Part shown: piece by piece, positions 1 through 7,229 of the stretch
Layout of the letters: every line of letters begins with the position of its first letter
How positions within the stretch are numbered: the stretch's first letter is position 1
Assembly: GCA_029262695.1 (NCBI GenBank)
Contig: JAJCYV010000025.1
Span: 1-39,994, forward strand
Length of the DNA stretch: 39,994 nucleotides
Direction of reading: 5' to 3'
Source of the DNA: Chloroflexota bacterium
GTDB lineage: Bacteria; Chloroflexota; Dehalococcoidia; SM23-28-2; RBG-16-64-32
The notes under the pieces: generated by a model
Database searches by the model: none
Seen by the model: the letters and a program-made list of their open reading frames with translations, nothing else
Told to the model about the DNA's origin: nothing
Translations under genes and position numbers: made by a program

Positions 1-1
1 C

Positions 2-208
2 AAGAAGCTGAAGGAGTCCCTCGAAGGAGGACACCTCCCCAAGCGCGTCGGACCCGACGGCCTCTGGCAGTGCAACGGCTACTGCTCGTTCACCGACCGC
101 TGCTGGCCGAACGGACTCCCAACACAGGCCGAGCTACGGAAGACGGAAGAAGTCGCCGAGGAGGCGATGTTGAAGACCGTCCGCCGCAGGCGTAAAGCGG
201 CCGCGTGA
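2..208 (+). CDS. C-terminus of a possible PD-(D/E)XK / Cas4-like nuclease (5' truncated by window)
   Basis: An open frame runs from the window edge to TGA at 206-208 and gives 68 residues. It contains a cysteine cluster, C-x3-C-x5-C, in the context WQCNGYCSFTDRCWP, followed by a charged helix and a basic tail (RRRRK). Carboxy-terminal cysteine triads of this kind are typical of RecB/Cas4-type PD-(D/E)XK nucleases, where they help hold an Fe-S cluster, although the usual spacing is C-x2-C-x5-C. The catalytic part lies outside the window, so the family call is an inference. The gene ends 16 nt before the MoxR ATPase start and is probably co-transcribed with it. It could instead be another small zinc- or Fe-S-binding protein. 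Confidence 0.5.
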   Translation, partial: KKLKESLEGGHLPKRVGPDGLWQCNGYCSFTDRCWPNGLPTQAELRKTEEVAEEAMLKTVRRRRKAAA

Positions 209-224
209 TGGAAGGAGAGGAAGC

Positions 225-1745
225 ATGTACAGAGACGGCTCGGGCCGCACTGTCGCCGACATCCTCTTCTCCCGCAAACGAGAGGTCGACGGCTATCCGT
301 TCCTCAAGGGTGGAGAGAAGATCGCGAAGCCCGCCAGGCGAAACAAGGGGACCGGCCAGGTCTCCGCGATGCTCGCCAAGAGCGTCGTCGTGATGCTCAA
401 GGGCGCCGTGATCGGCATCTCCCCTCTTGCCGAAGACGGTGTCACCGTCAGGAGCGTCAGCCAGTCGGGCGGGCCGAACCATGTCTGCCACTGGCTGGAC
501 TCCGGCCCGGCAGCGTACCTGCCGCGGGGCAACATCACCTACCACATCGGCGTCCTGGCGATGGCGGAAGCGCTCGTCCGCAAGGACGAGGCAACCGACC
601 TGCTGGACGCCTGGGAGGAGCTGATAACGGCTTACGAGAGGACCGGAGCGATCGACGAAGAGATCAAGCCGCAGCTGGCGACAGCCGCGGACGAACTCTA
701 CTTTTGGCTCCGCTACGGAGACGCCAATCCGGTCCCGGAGAACGACCGGCTGGCATCGCTGACCGTGATCGACGCGGCAGCGCCACCGGCGGTAACACCC
801 GGGTCGCCGATCAACTTCTCGGTCCTCACGGACCTGGGGAAGCTGCACTCCCACCGGGGGACAGCTTCGCCTGACGAGGAGCCCGATCCGGCAAAGACTC
901 CGGTCGCCGCCGGACCCAGTCCCGTCTTTCGCGGCTGGCAGCTCGGCGAGCTGATCGAGTCCCTCGACGCGAGCATGAACTGCCTGCTCATCGGTCCGAC
1001 CGGGACAGGCAAGTCACTCTGCGTCTTCGAAGCGGCCGAACGGCTGACGTGCAAGAGGAAGCTGTTCGTCATCGAGGGGCACTCTTCGCTCAAGGAGTTC
1101 GACCTCCTGGGAGGGTTCGTCCCCGACGGCAACGGCGGCTTCGACTGGAAGGACGGCATCGTCACCCGCTCGCTGCGCGAGGAAGGGTCACTGCTCTTCG
1201 TCGACGAGGCGAACCGGATGCCGGCGCGCGTCCTCAACGTCCTGCTCGGCGTCATCAGCCGGCGGGCCGTCGTGCTCACCGAGCACGGATCCGAAGAGGT
1301 AGAAGCCGGCGACGGCTTCAGCGTCGTCATGGCGTCCAACCTGGGCAAGGGCTACCACGTCGAGACGTACGACGCCGCACTCGTCTCCCGCTTCCCGGTG
1401 GTGATGGAGTTCAACTACCTGCCGCCGAAGGAAGAGGAGGAGCTGCTGCGCGAACGGACCGACGTCGGAGCGCTCGAAGCCCGGGTCATGGTCAAGGTCG
1501 CCAACGAGACCCGGCGCTTGAAACGCGGACATGAGCTATCAGGTTGTGTTGACCTGCGCGGACTCACCGCCTGGGCGGACAAGCTGAAGATACGAAAGGA
1601 GAAAGACCTGCTCGAACGCCTCATAGCGTCGGCCAGGATCACATTCATGTACAGCGTCTGCGGCACCGACAGCGAAGGATTCATCCGCGAAGACGCGATG
1701 ACGATAGTGCTGTCGCTGATCGAGGCGCACACACCGAAGAAGTAA
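225..1745 (+). CDS. MoxR-type AAA+ ATPase with N-terminal extension
   Basis: This 506-residue protein has an N-terminal region (about 1-230) that I do not recognise, then a AAA+ module. Walker A is GPTGTGKS at 257-264, Walker B is LLFVDEANR at 323-331, and the sensor-1 region reads VVMASNLG. The order and wording match the MoxR/CobS/dynein-related clade, whose members remodel partner proteins together with a von Willebrand A protein. The next gene is exactly such a partner (HEAGH plus MIDAS). The start is ATG 225 with GGAAGGAGAGG just upstream. A hairpin terminator follows the stop, so the partner gene may be transcribed at a reduced level or by readthrough. Substrate and cellular role are unknown. 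CobS/CobT-like pairs are also carried by phages, so a phage origin is possible. Confidence 0.85.
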   Translation: MYRDGSGRTVADILFSRKREVDGYPFLKGGEKIAKPARRNKGTGQVSAMLAKSVVVMLKGAVIGISPLAEDGVTVRSVSQSGGPNHVCHWLDSGPAAYLPRGNITYHIGVLAMAEALVRKDEATDLLDAWEELITAYERTGAIDEEIKPQLATAADELYFWLRYGDANPVPENDRLASLTVIDAAAPPAVTPGSPINFSVLTDLGKLHSHRGTASPDEEPDPAKTPVAAGPSPVFRGWQLGELIESLDASMNCLLIGPTGTGKSLCVFEAAERLTCKRKLFVIEGHSSLKEFDLLGGFVPDGNGGFDWKDGIVTRSLREEGSLLFVDEANRMPARVLNVLLGVISRRAVVLTEHGSEEVEAGDGFSVVMASNLGKGYHVETYDAALVSRFPVVMEFNYLPPKEEEELLRERTDVGALEARVMVKVANETRRLKRGHELSGCVDLRGLTAWADKLKIRKEKDLLERLIASARITFMYSVCGTDSEGFIREDAMTIVLSLIEAHTPKK

Positions 1746-1760
1746 CGAGAGAGATCACGC

Positions 1761-1806
1761 AAGCCACCTGCCCGGACTATCCAGTCCAGCGGGTGGCTTT
1801 TTCTTT
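1761..1806 (+). terminator. Intrinsic terminator/attenuator between MoxR and vWA genes
   Basis: AAGCCACC (1761-1768) pairs with GGTGGCTT (1792-1799), and GGACT (1774-1778) pairs with AGTCC (1783-1787). A T-rich run TTTTTCTTT follows. It lies 16 nt after the MoxR stop and before the Shine-Dalgarno of the partner gene, so it may set the ratio of the two proteins. Confidence 0.75.
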
Positions 1807-1825
1807 GCCTGAAAGGAGGCGAGAG

Positions 1826-3361
1826 ATGGCGATGAAGTGGTGGCAGTGGCGGAATATACAGGGAAAGCTCAGGCTATTCGGCCGCGCTGTCCAGGGCGTC
1901 GAGCCGTACCGGATCGAGTTTGCGGACTGGCCTCACCTGACGGGCCAGACGGACTTCGAGGAGAGGCTCGTGCTCGTCAACCCGGAGATGATACCGGGCC
2001 TGCGGCCGAGAGAGGCTTACGAGATCACCAAGGCAGTCCTCTGCCACGAGGCGGGGCACCGGCGGTTCACGACGCCGTCGAAGCTGCCGGTAGCCGTGCA
2101 CGTTGTCTCCAACATCCTCGAGGACCAGCGCATCGAGAGTTTGATGATGGAGGAGTTCGCCGGCACGAGGTCGCTGATCTGGAACCTGACGAAGGCGATG
2201 TACGACCGCAGCCCGGACCTGGAACCGACGGGAGACCCCGGCCAGGTGGTCGCGGCATGCCTGCAGCACCGCTGGGCGGTCCGGCTGGGAGAGACGCTGA
2301 AAGGAGAGCTGTCGGGGAAGAACCAGGAGCTGTGGGAAGAGGTCCGGCCGCTGGCGGAGAAGGCCTGGGTAGCTGACTCCAGCAAGAAGGTGGACCGCAT
2401 CGCCCGCCGTATCGTGAAGATACTCGGGATCAAGGACTCGGACCTGCCGGACTGGGTGATCCAGGCGTCCGACAGGTGCAGGGGGCATCGAAGCGAGAGA
2501 GACAGGAGTGAAGACCGCGCGCCCCCCGGCGCCGGCAAGATGTCACCGCCCGGGCGTCCCAGGAGGAAGCCACAGCCGTTCGACGGCGAGCGCGTACCGG
2601 ACGGGCACAAAGCTGGGTCCGGCCGCGAGGCCATCATCCCGAAGCCCTACGCGGAGCTCGAGGAGAGAGCCACACCGCTGGCGAGAGAGCTGATCGAGGA
2701 GCTGACCATCGAACTCGACGCCGCCGAGCCGGAGCCTTCCGAGCGCGGAGGGCGGTTGTCGGTGCGTCAGTACCTGAGAGAACGAGACCGGCCGTTCCTC
2801 CTTCCCAACGATGACCTGATGGCGCCGCCGGCGCTGGCAGTCAGGGTGGTCATCGACCACTCGACGAGCATGAACGAGAAGAGCGTGAGAGGGACGCGGA
2901 TCGGGAGCGTTGCCGAGGCGGCGATGACCCTGCACCTGGCCTGCACGGAGCTGCGAATCGATCACTCGGTCTCGGTTACGCCTCAGCAGGAGACCCTTGC
3001 CTACCTGGAGAGCGACGAACGGGGCAAGGCGTTGATCGCCGGCATCGTGCCCGCACAGACGGGATTCGAAGATGTGGCGATCGCCGTTGAGAAGAATGCC
3101 GAGAGTCTTATGGTTTCAGCCGCAGCGATTCGTCTGGTCCTCGTCCTGCATGATGGCTACCCGAACGACGGCAAGAAGGCAGCGAAGCTCTGTTCCAATC
3201 TGAGAGGGAAGGTTGAGGTGATAGGCGTGCTGCTGGACCCGACAGACGTCACTCGCGACGCGATGACTGAGATCTTCGGACAGGATCGGTTAGTCGCCTG
3301 CGCGTCCCCGGAACTACCGAAGAAGCTGGCCGCGATGCTGAGAAACATCAGAGGTGTCTGA
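1826..3361 (+). CDS. Metallopeptidase-like plus von Willebrand A domain protein, MoxR partner
   Basis: The protein has 511 residues. The N-terminal part contains CHEAGH, an HExxH-type zinc motif (H74, E75, H78), followed by NILEDQRIE at about 97-105, where a third acidic ligand is expected. A charged, proline-rich linker follows (about 215-300). The C-terminal half has a MIDAS motif, VVIDHSTSMNE (D343, S345, S347), of a vWA fold. This order resembles the putative metallopeptidase plus VWA-like family known as DUF2201, which occurs next to MoxR ATPases, as here. An ATG start at 1826 is preferred because AAGGAGG sits at 1813-1819. The in-frame GTG at 1793 lies inside the terminator hairpin and is unlikely. 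Biological role unknown; protein remodelling or proteolysis tied to the MoxR ATPase is inferred. Confidence 0.8.
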   Translation: MAMKWWQWRNIQGKLRLFGRAVQGVEPYRIEFADWPHLTGQTDFEERLVLVNPEMIPGLRPREAYEITKAVLCHEAGHRRFTTPSKLPVAVHVVSNILEDQRIESLMMEEFAGTRSLIWNLTKAMYDRSPDLEPTGDPGQVVAACLQHRWAVRLGETLKGELSGKNQELWEEVRPLAEKAWVADSSKKVDRIARRIVKILGIKDSDLPDWVIQASDRCRGHRSERDRSEDRAPPGAGKMSPPGRPRRKPQPFDGERVPDGHKAGSGREAIIPKPYAELEERATPLARELIEELTIELDAAEPEPSERGGRLSVRQYLRERDRPFLLPNDDLMAPPALAVRVVIDHSTSMNEKSVRGTRIGSVAEAAMTLHLACTELRIDHSVSVTPQQETLAYLESDERGKALIAGIVPAQTGFEDVAIAVEKNAESLMVSAAAIRLVLVLHDGYPNDGKKAAKLCSNLRGKVEVIGVLLDPTDVTRDAMTEIFGQDRLVACASPELPKKLAAMLRNIRGV

Positions 3362-3371
3362 AATCTACACA

Positions 3372-3401
3372 GGGGACTCACCAATCGGGGGTCCCCTTTT
3401 T
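3372..3401 (+). terminator. Intrinsic terminator after vWA gene
   Basis: GGGGAC (3372-3377) pairs with GTCCCC (3391-3396), followed by TTTTT (3397-3401). It starts 10 nt after the stop codon of the vWA protein and closes the MoxR-vWA unit. Confidence 0.8.
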
Positions 3402-3491
3402 CATTAGAGGCGTGGTTGCCCGCGGAAGCGTCGTCGCCTCGCTGGGGACGGCTGGTCCATCGTCAGCGCGGGGTTCCGGTTCCCCACGACG

Positions 3492-3929
3492 TCAGTCGCG
3501 GAACGCAGGCCGGACGTCCATGTTCCGCAGCCGCCCGGACTCAAGCTCTCCTACAACCAAATCGTTCATCGCGCGAATTCTGCGGTGCCACTCCCTGACT
3601 GTAGCCCGCGTCGGCTTCACCCGGACCATCAGGTGATGAAACCTGAGGACGACATCCATCTTGTCTACGCCGTAGTCGAGGATCTCAACGTATGCCCTGA
3701 CCTGCCTGATTTCTTCCGAGTTCAGAACCGTTATCGCGGCCAGTATCAACCGCAACGTTTCTTCTCCGCAAACGAAGGCAACGTGGGGCCGTCTGTCGTC
3801 GGCGTGCCCCTGGCAGCTGCTTGTCGTCGTCAGCCCGGGGAGACGGTTCAAGTTGTCGACAAGGGGCCGTATCACAGCATCGATGGGCCTGGCCGGAGCG
3901 GCGGGAGCGCATTCAGTCATGGGAGGCAT
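3492..3929 (-). CDS. Conserved hypothetical protein with SCQGH motif
   Basis: A minus-strand frame of about 145 residues. It carries a distinctive block, LNRLPGLTTTSSCQGHADDRRPHVAFVC, split here as LPGLTTTSSCQGH and PHVAFVC. Similar SCxGH blocks occur in small phage/plasmid proteins and recall the TTSSCSGR motif of the TYW3 tRNA-modification family. I see no further catalytic signature and do not assign a function. The start is uncertain: ATG 3929 or ATG 3920 are the best candidates, and an upstream TTG at 3974 overlaps the parA promoter. It is divergent from parA, and an open plus-strand frame over the same DNA is a shadow. Confidence 0.65.
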   Translation of the reverse strand: MPPMTECAPAAPARPIDAVIRPLVDNLNRLPGLTTTSSCQGHADDRRPHVAFVCGEETLRLILAAITVLNSEEIRQVRAYVEILDYGVDKMDVVLRFHHLMVRVKPTRATVREWHRRIRAMNDLVVGELESGRLRNMDVRPAFRD

Positions 3930-3962
3930 TATACGGAGATGCTCGGTTTCTCTGAGCCCGAT

Positions 3963-3991
3963 TTGACAACGCAACAGTTAATTGCTAATGT
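3963..3991 (+). promoter_or_regulatory. Near-consensus sigma-70 promoter for parA
   Basis: TTGACA at 3963-3968, a 17-nt spacer, and TAATGT at 3986-3991. Transcription should begin near 3998-4000, leaving a leader of about 8-10 nt before ATG 4008 and no Shine-Dalgarno site. The local sequence is clearly AT-richer than its neighbours. Confidence 0.75.
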
Positions 3992-4007
3992 TCCTGTACA
4001 TTTCTAT

Positions 4008-4760
4008 ATGGCCCGAATCATCGCCGTCGCCAACCAGAAAGGAGGCGTCGGCAAGACCACAACAACGATCAGTCTCGGCACCGCCTTGCGGAAGGAACGC
4101 AAGCGCGTCCTCCTCGTGGACCTCGATCCCCAGGCAGCCCTGTCGAGCACTCTGGCAGCCGCGCCAGACAACGGAGCCAAGACCGTCTACCAGGTCCTTC
4201 TCGGTCAGGTGAAGATCGCCGAAGCTATCCGGGTCACGCAGACCGGTCCGCACGTACTCCCGGCCACTATCGACCTCTCGGCAGCAGACCTCGATCTAGC
4301 GGCCGAGATGGGGAGGGAGCGAATCCTCTCCGACGCCCTCAACTCCGTCGCCGACCGCTACGACTTCATCCTCATCGACTGTCCACCGTCCCTTGGGCTC
4401 CTTACTCTGAACGCGCTGGTTGCCGCTGGCGAAGTCCTTGTCCCCCTGCAGTGCGAGTACCTCGCCATGCGCGGGATGAACTTACTCCTGCGAACGGTCG
4501 AGAAGGTCAGAAGGACGCTCAACCCTGATCTCGCGATCGTCGGCATCCTGGTGACGATGTACAACGCCAGGACAGTCCACGCCCGTGAGGTACTCGAAGA
4601 GGTCCGCCGGGCCTTCGGCGAGCAGGTCTTCCCGATGGTCGTCAAGAGCAGCGTCCGCTTCAAGGAGGCGCCCGCTGCCGGACTCTCGATCCTCGACTAC
4701 GACGCCGCCCACGACGGGGCCGTCGCCTACCGCGACCTGGCAAGGAGGCTCATCAAATGA
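4008..4760 (+). CDS. parA: ParA-family partition ATPase
   Basis: A 250-residue ParA/Soj-type deviant Walker ATPase. It begins MARIIAVANQKGGVGKTTTT with the signature lysine K11 and the P-loop lysine K16. DLDPQAALS follows at the switch region and LIDCPPSLGLLTLNAL at Walker B, where the tail of this family is well conserved. It is of the short type without an N-terminal HTH. ATP-dependent dimers bind DNA and position cargo through a centromere-binding partner. The following gene overlaps it at ATGA (4757-4760) and encodes a ribbon-helix-helix protein, the expected partner. A start far upstream is open in frame, but ATG 4008 is fixed by the family's N-terminus and by the promoter just ahead of it. 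Confidence 0.93.
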   Translation: MARIIAVANQKGGVGKTTTTISLGTALRKERKRVLLVDLDPQAALSSTLAAAPDNGAKTVYQVLLGQVKIAEAIRVTQTGPHVLPATIDLSAADLDLAAEMGRERILSDALNSVADRYDFILIDCPPSLGLLTLNALVAAGEVLVPLQCEYLAMRGMNLLLRTVEKVRRTLNPDLAIVGILVTMYNARTVHAREVLEEVRRAFGEQVFPMVVKSSVRFKEAPAAGLSILDYDAAHDGAVAYRDLARRLIK

Positions 4761-5269
4761 GCGACAGAGTCTCGATCAAAGGCAAAGGAGAGGACATCTT
4801 CTTCGGCGACAACCCGGACCGACAGGGACCCGCGGAGGACAACCAGGCTGACGCCCTGGCGCGAGCGAACCGTGACACCGTGGCGCCACGGCGCCAGGAC
4901 ACCGGCGAGCCCAAGAGCGAGCGATCCAGCCAACGAGCCGGCGAGCCGCGGCGCACGAACACGACCGCACCGGCAGGCGACGAAACGCTGGAGTTCTTCG
5001 AAGGGCTTGTCCTTCCTGGCGGGCTCAAGCGGAGACTCGGGAAGGTCCTTGACGAGGACCACCGGTTTCACACCAGCGTCCGTCTCAGCCGCGAAGACAC
5101 CGATGCCCTCAGGGACCTGATGTACGAACTCGACGCAAAGATCGGCGTGCGGGTGCCCCGGAGCGAGGTGTTCCGCGTGGCCCTGCGATTACTAATTGAG
5201 GACTATGCCGTACGAAAGAAAGAAAGCCTCCTCGTCCAGATACTTCTGGGCGAAGAAGGCCATTACTAA
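4757..5269 (+). CDS. Ribbon-helix-helix protein, probable ParB-type partner
   Basis: A 170-residue protein whose first ~70 residues are polar, charged and probably disordered. The C-terminal part reads TSVRLSREDTDALRDLMYEL then VPRSEVFRVALRLLIEDY, a strand-helix-helix pattern typical of RHH DNA-binding domains. The ATGA overlap with parA indicates translational coupling. RHH proteins with flexible tails commonly act as centromere-binding partners of short ParA ATPases, where the tail stimulates ATP hydrolysis, so a ParB-like function is inferred from context. No obvious iterated parS repeats were found nearby. A simple transcriptional repressor is the alternative. Confidence 0.75.
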   Translation: MSDRVSIKGKGEDIFFGDNPDRQGPAEDNQADALARANRDTVAPRRQDTGEPKSERSSQRAGEPRRTNTTAPAGDETLEFFEGLVLPGGLKRRLGKVLDEDHRFHTSVRLSREDTDALRDLMYELDAKIGVRVPRSEVFRVALRLLIEDYAVRKKESLLVQILLGEEGHY

Positions 5270-5609
5270 TAAGAGAGCAGGCGATGCCATCGCCTTCGTG
5301 CCGAAGAACGAGATGAACGTGAGAGAGGTCTTCGCCATCCGGGCAGCTGACCTCGGCTACCGCATTCTCGAGAGCCGGGCTGCATTCCCGGACTACGTCC
5401 TGTCGTACGGCCGGCAGCGCATTCTTGCCGAAGCCGAGTTTCGCACCTCCAACTTCTTGCGCCACCGTCACGACATCGGTCGCTGCGACCTGATCGTTGT
5501 CTGGACGCATGACCTGCCGTACATGCCCGTACCGGTGCTCGAGTTGAAGACTGAAGAGGTCCACCGGCCCAGGAGGGGAAGGCCCCCAAAGGCTCTCGTT
5601 GCCCGCTAG
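5205..5609 (+). CDS. Small restriction-endonuclease-fold-like protein
   Basis: The frame from ATG 5205 gives 134 residues. The core has FPDYVLSYGRQRILAEAEF followed by RTSNFLRHRHD and CDLIVVWTHDLP. A PD...E-x-E arrangement with a later DLIVVW strand is the layout of PD-(D/E)XK-type nucleases or their relatives, but the usual catalytic lysine is not clear. It overlaps the RHH gene by 65 nt in another frame if ATG 5205 is used. An internal ATG at 5313 removes the overlap and would give a shorter protein starting MNVREVFAIRAADLGYRI, close to the conserved core. No strong Shine-Dalgarno decides between them. Function is tentative. Confidence 0.6.
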   Translation: MPYERKKASSSRYFWAKKAITNKRAGDAIAFVPKNEMNVREVFAIRAADLGYRILESRAAFPDYVLSYGRQRILAEAEFRTSNFLRHRHDIGRCDLIVVWTHDLPYMPVPVLELKTEEVHRPRRGRPPKALVAR

Positions 5610-5717
5610 GACGACCTGGGGACCGATATAGCACTCCCGTGCGATCGACAGTCCTGAGAGGCCCCAGAGAGCCCCCAGGCCATCGATTCGGACGCGCCCC
5701 GGTCGCGACGCAGTCGT

Positions 5718-5732
5718 TTGACGCAACGTCAA
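5718..5732. repeat. Perfect inverted repeat upstream of excisionase gene
   Basis: TTGACG (5718-5723), CAA, CGTCAA (5727-5732). The arms are perfect with a 3-nt centre, which fits an operator bound by a dimeric regulator. It lies about 40 nt before the excisionase-like gene and could be its autoregulatory or recombination-directing site. Confidence 0.5.
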
Positions 5733-5755
5733 TCAAATTCAGCCCGACCACGCTG

Positions 5756-5761
5756 TACTCT
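5756..5761 (+). promoter_or_regulatory. Possible -10 element for a leaderless excisionase transcript
   Basis: TACTCT sits exactly 9 nt before ATG 5771 and there is no Shine-Dalgarno site. This fits the TANNNT pattern of leaderless genes. No good -35 is present at the standard distance. Confidence 0.4.
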
Positions 5762-5770
5762 GTAGTCACG

Positions 5771-6040
5771 ATGAATACCGCCACTAACCCTGGGGTGCGA
5801 CAGCAGTCCGGGAACGCGGTCCGCGTGCAGACTCTCCTCACCGTTCAGGAGGCCGCGCGGGCTCTTCGCATCGGGCGCAACAAGTGCTACGAGCTGATCC
5901 GCCAGGGCCTGATCCCCCACGTCCGTATCGGCCGCATAATACGGATTCCCCGGGATGGTCTCGAGGCGTGGATCGCCCGTGAGTCAGGCCTCCCTCAGCC
6001 GCCAACCCCGGTGGTATCCTTCATGCCACAACCCCACTGA
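5771..6040 (+). CDS. Excisionase-type helix-turn-helix protein
   Basis: An 89-residue protein. After a short leader it reads LLTVQEAARALRIGRNKCYELIRQG then IPHVRIGRIIRIPRDGLEAWI, the MerR-like HTH_17 fold of Xis/excisionase proteins (helix-turn-helix followed by a wing). ATG 5771 is chosen because conservation begins after it and a TACTCT element lies 9 nt upstream. It ends 17 nt before the integrase gene, in the usual xis-int arrangement, and probably biases recombination toward excision and controls int expression. Confidence 0.85.
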   Translation: MNTATNPGVRQQSGNAVRVQTLLTVQEAARALRIGRNKCYELIRQGLIPHVRIGRIIRIPRDGLEAWIARESGLPQPPTPVVSFMPQPH

Positions 6041-6057
6041 GTGGAGGAACCCGCCCC

Positions 6058-7182
6058 ATGCAAGGGCACATTCGTCAGCGCAGCAGAGGTTCCTGGACCG
6101 TCGTCGTCGATCTAGGTCGCGATCCCGCCACGGGCAAGCGCCGCCAGATCTGGCGCTCCGTGAAGGGGAGCAAGCGTGAGGCCGAAGCCCTGCTGTTGCA
6201 GCTCCTCCACCAGAAGATCACCGGCATAGACACCCCGCCCGGGAAGCTGACAGTCGCTGACTTCCTGCTGCTCTGGCTGGACACTTTCGCCAGACCAAAC
6301 ACGGCTCCGAGGACTCACCGGAGATACGAGCAGATAGTCCGCAGGCACCTCACACCCGCCATCGGCGCCACGATGCTCACGAGGCTGCGTCCGCTGCACA
6401 TACAGGAGGCCTACGCCCGTATAGCAGCAAAGGGTCTGGCCCCCAGGACAGTGCTGCACTGCCACAGGGTGCTCAAGGAAGCCCTTGGCCATGCACTGAA
6501 ATGGCAACTCCTGTCCAGGAACCCCGCCGACGCCGTCGATCCGCCGAGAGCCAGCCGGTACGAAGTCCCGGTGATGCCACTGGAAGATCTGAAGCGCCTG
6601 CTCGCCATCGCCGATGAGACGCCCTACGGTGTCCTCGTCAACCTCGCCGTGATGACGGGACTGCGGAGCGGCGAACTGCTCGGCCTCAGATGGCGGGACG
6701 TCGATCTGGAAGCCGGGGTGCTCCGCGTGCGTCAGATCTCCCAGTGGCTGCCCAAGGAGGGGTTCTCTTTCAGACAGCCCAAGACCTATCGCAGTACGCG
6801 GCCGGTGAGCCTGGGGCCGGCGAGCGTCGAGAGTCTGAAGCAACACCGGGTCGCGCAACTGCAAGACCGGCTGGTTGCGGGATCGGCGTATCAGGACAAC
6901 GACCTCGTCTTCGCCTCACCCGTCGGCCGGCCCGTGCACCCCAGCACGCTCCGCCAGGGGTGGCTGAAGATCCTGGCTGGCGCTGGTCTCAAGCTGCGCT
7001 TCCACGATCTTCGTCACGTGCACGCCTCCCTCATGCTCCAGAGCGGGGTGCATCCGAAGATCGTTTCGGAGCGGCTGGGACACTCCACGGTGGGCGTAAC
7101 GCTCGATCTCTACAGCCACGTGGCGCCCACCCTCCAGGCCGAGGCGGCGGGCAGGTTGGAGGAGTTGTTAGCAAACGGTTAG
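6058..7182 (+). CDS. int: Tyrosine recombinase (phage-type integrase)
   Basis: The protein has 374 residues. It has an N-terminal arm-binding-like segment with a strand-rich GSWTVVVDLG repeat unit, a SAM-like core-binding domain (about 63-160), and a catalytic domain. The catalytic set is complete: R203 in TGLRSGE, K242 in QPKTYRS, H316 and R319 in HDLRH, H342 in GHSTVG, and nucleophile Y352 in LDLYSH. It catalyses site-specific integration and excision. It follows the excisionase gene by 17 nt. The stop codon (7180-7182) is embedded in short repeats, and tRNA-Ser begins 47 nt further on. The direction toward the tRNA is the reverse of the most common arrangement, in which the element lies downstream of the tRNA 3' end. 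Confidence 0.95.
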   Translation: MQGHIRQRSRGSWTVVVDLGRDPATGKRRQIWRSVKGSKREAEALLLQLLHQKITGIDTPPGKLTVADFLLLWLDTFARPNTAPRTHRRYEQIVRRHLTPAIGATMLTRLRPLHIQEAYARIAAKGLAPRTVLHCHRVLKEALGHALKWQLLSRNPADAVDPPRASRYEVPVMPLEDLKRLLAIADETPYGVLVNLAVMTGLRSGELLGLRWRDVDLEAGVLRVRQISQWLPKEGFSFRQPKTYRSTRPVSLGPASVESLKQHRVAQLQDRLVAGSAYQDNDLVFASPVGRPVHPSTLRQGWLKILAGAGLKLRFHDLRHVHASLMLQSGVHPKIVSERLGHSTVGVTLDLYSHVAPTLQAEAAGRLEELLANG

Positions 7183-7192
7183 CAAATGCTAA
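7167..7192. repeat. Direct and inverted repeats at int 3' end, candidate att/arm sites
   Basis: GTTAGCAAA occurs twice (7167-7175 and 7178-7186). The second copy overlaps a perfect inverted repeat TTAGCA-AA-TGCTAA (7179-7192). The site is AT-rich, unlike the flanks, and lies between the recombinase active-site codons and tRNA-Ser. Such clusters are common as recombinase or excisionase binding sites. Confidence 0.5.
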
Positions 7193-7229
7193 TCTACCTT
7201 AGCTGAAAAAGGTGCTATTTTGTATCTGC

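Larger units (their letters stand above)
1..7229. mobile_element. Right part of an integrative element ending beside tRNA-Ser
   Basis: A block with a tyrosine integrase (6058-7182), an excisionase-like HTH protein, ParA, a ribbon-helix-helix partner, a nuclease-like protein and a MoxR/vWA pair ends 47 nt before tRNA-Ser(UGA). Beyond the tRNA the genes are ordinary chromosomal ones. The left end lies outside the window, so size and type (integrated plasmid, ICE or phage-plasmid) cannot be decided. No conjugation, capsid or replication-initiation gene is visible here. ParA plus an RHH partner points to a plasmid-like phase or to a partition-dependent maintenance role. The exact right boundary is not proven; 7183-7260 is the likely place for the attachment core. 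Confidence 0.7.

Noticed and set aside
1793-1828. Longer start for the vWA protein at GTG 1793
   Set aside because: The codon is inside the terminator hairpin, while ATG 1826 has a good Shine-Dalgarno.
3585-4007. N-terminal extension of ParA
   Set aside because: ParA homology begins at MARIIAVANQKGG, and a promoter lies between the extension and ATG 4008.
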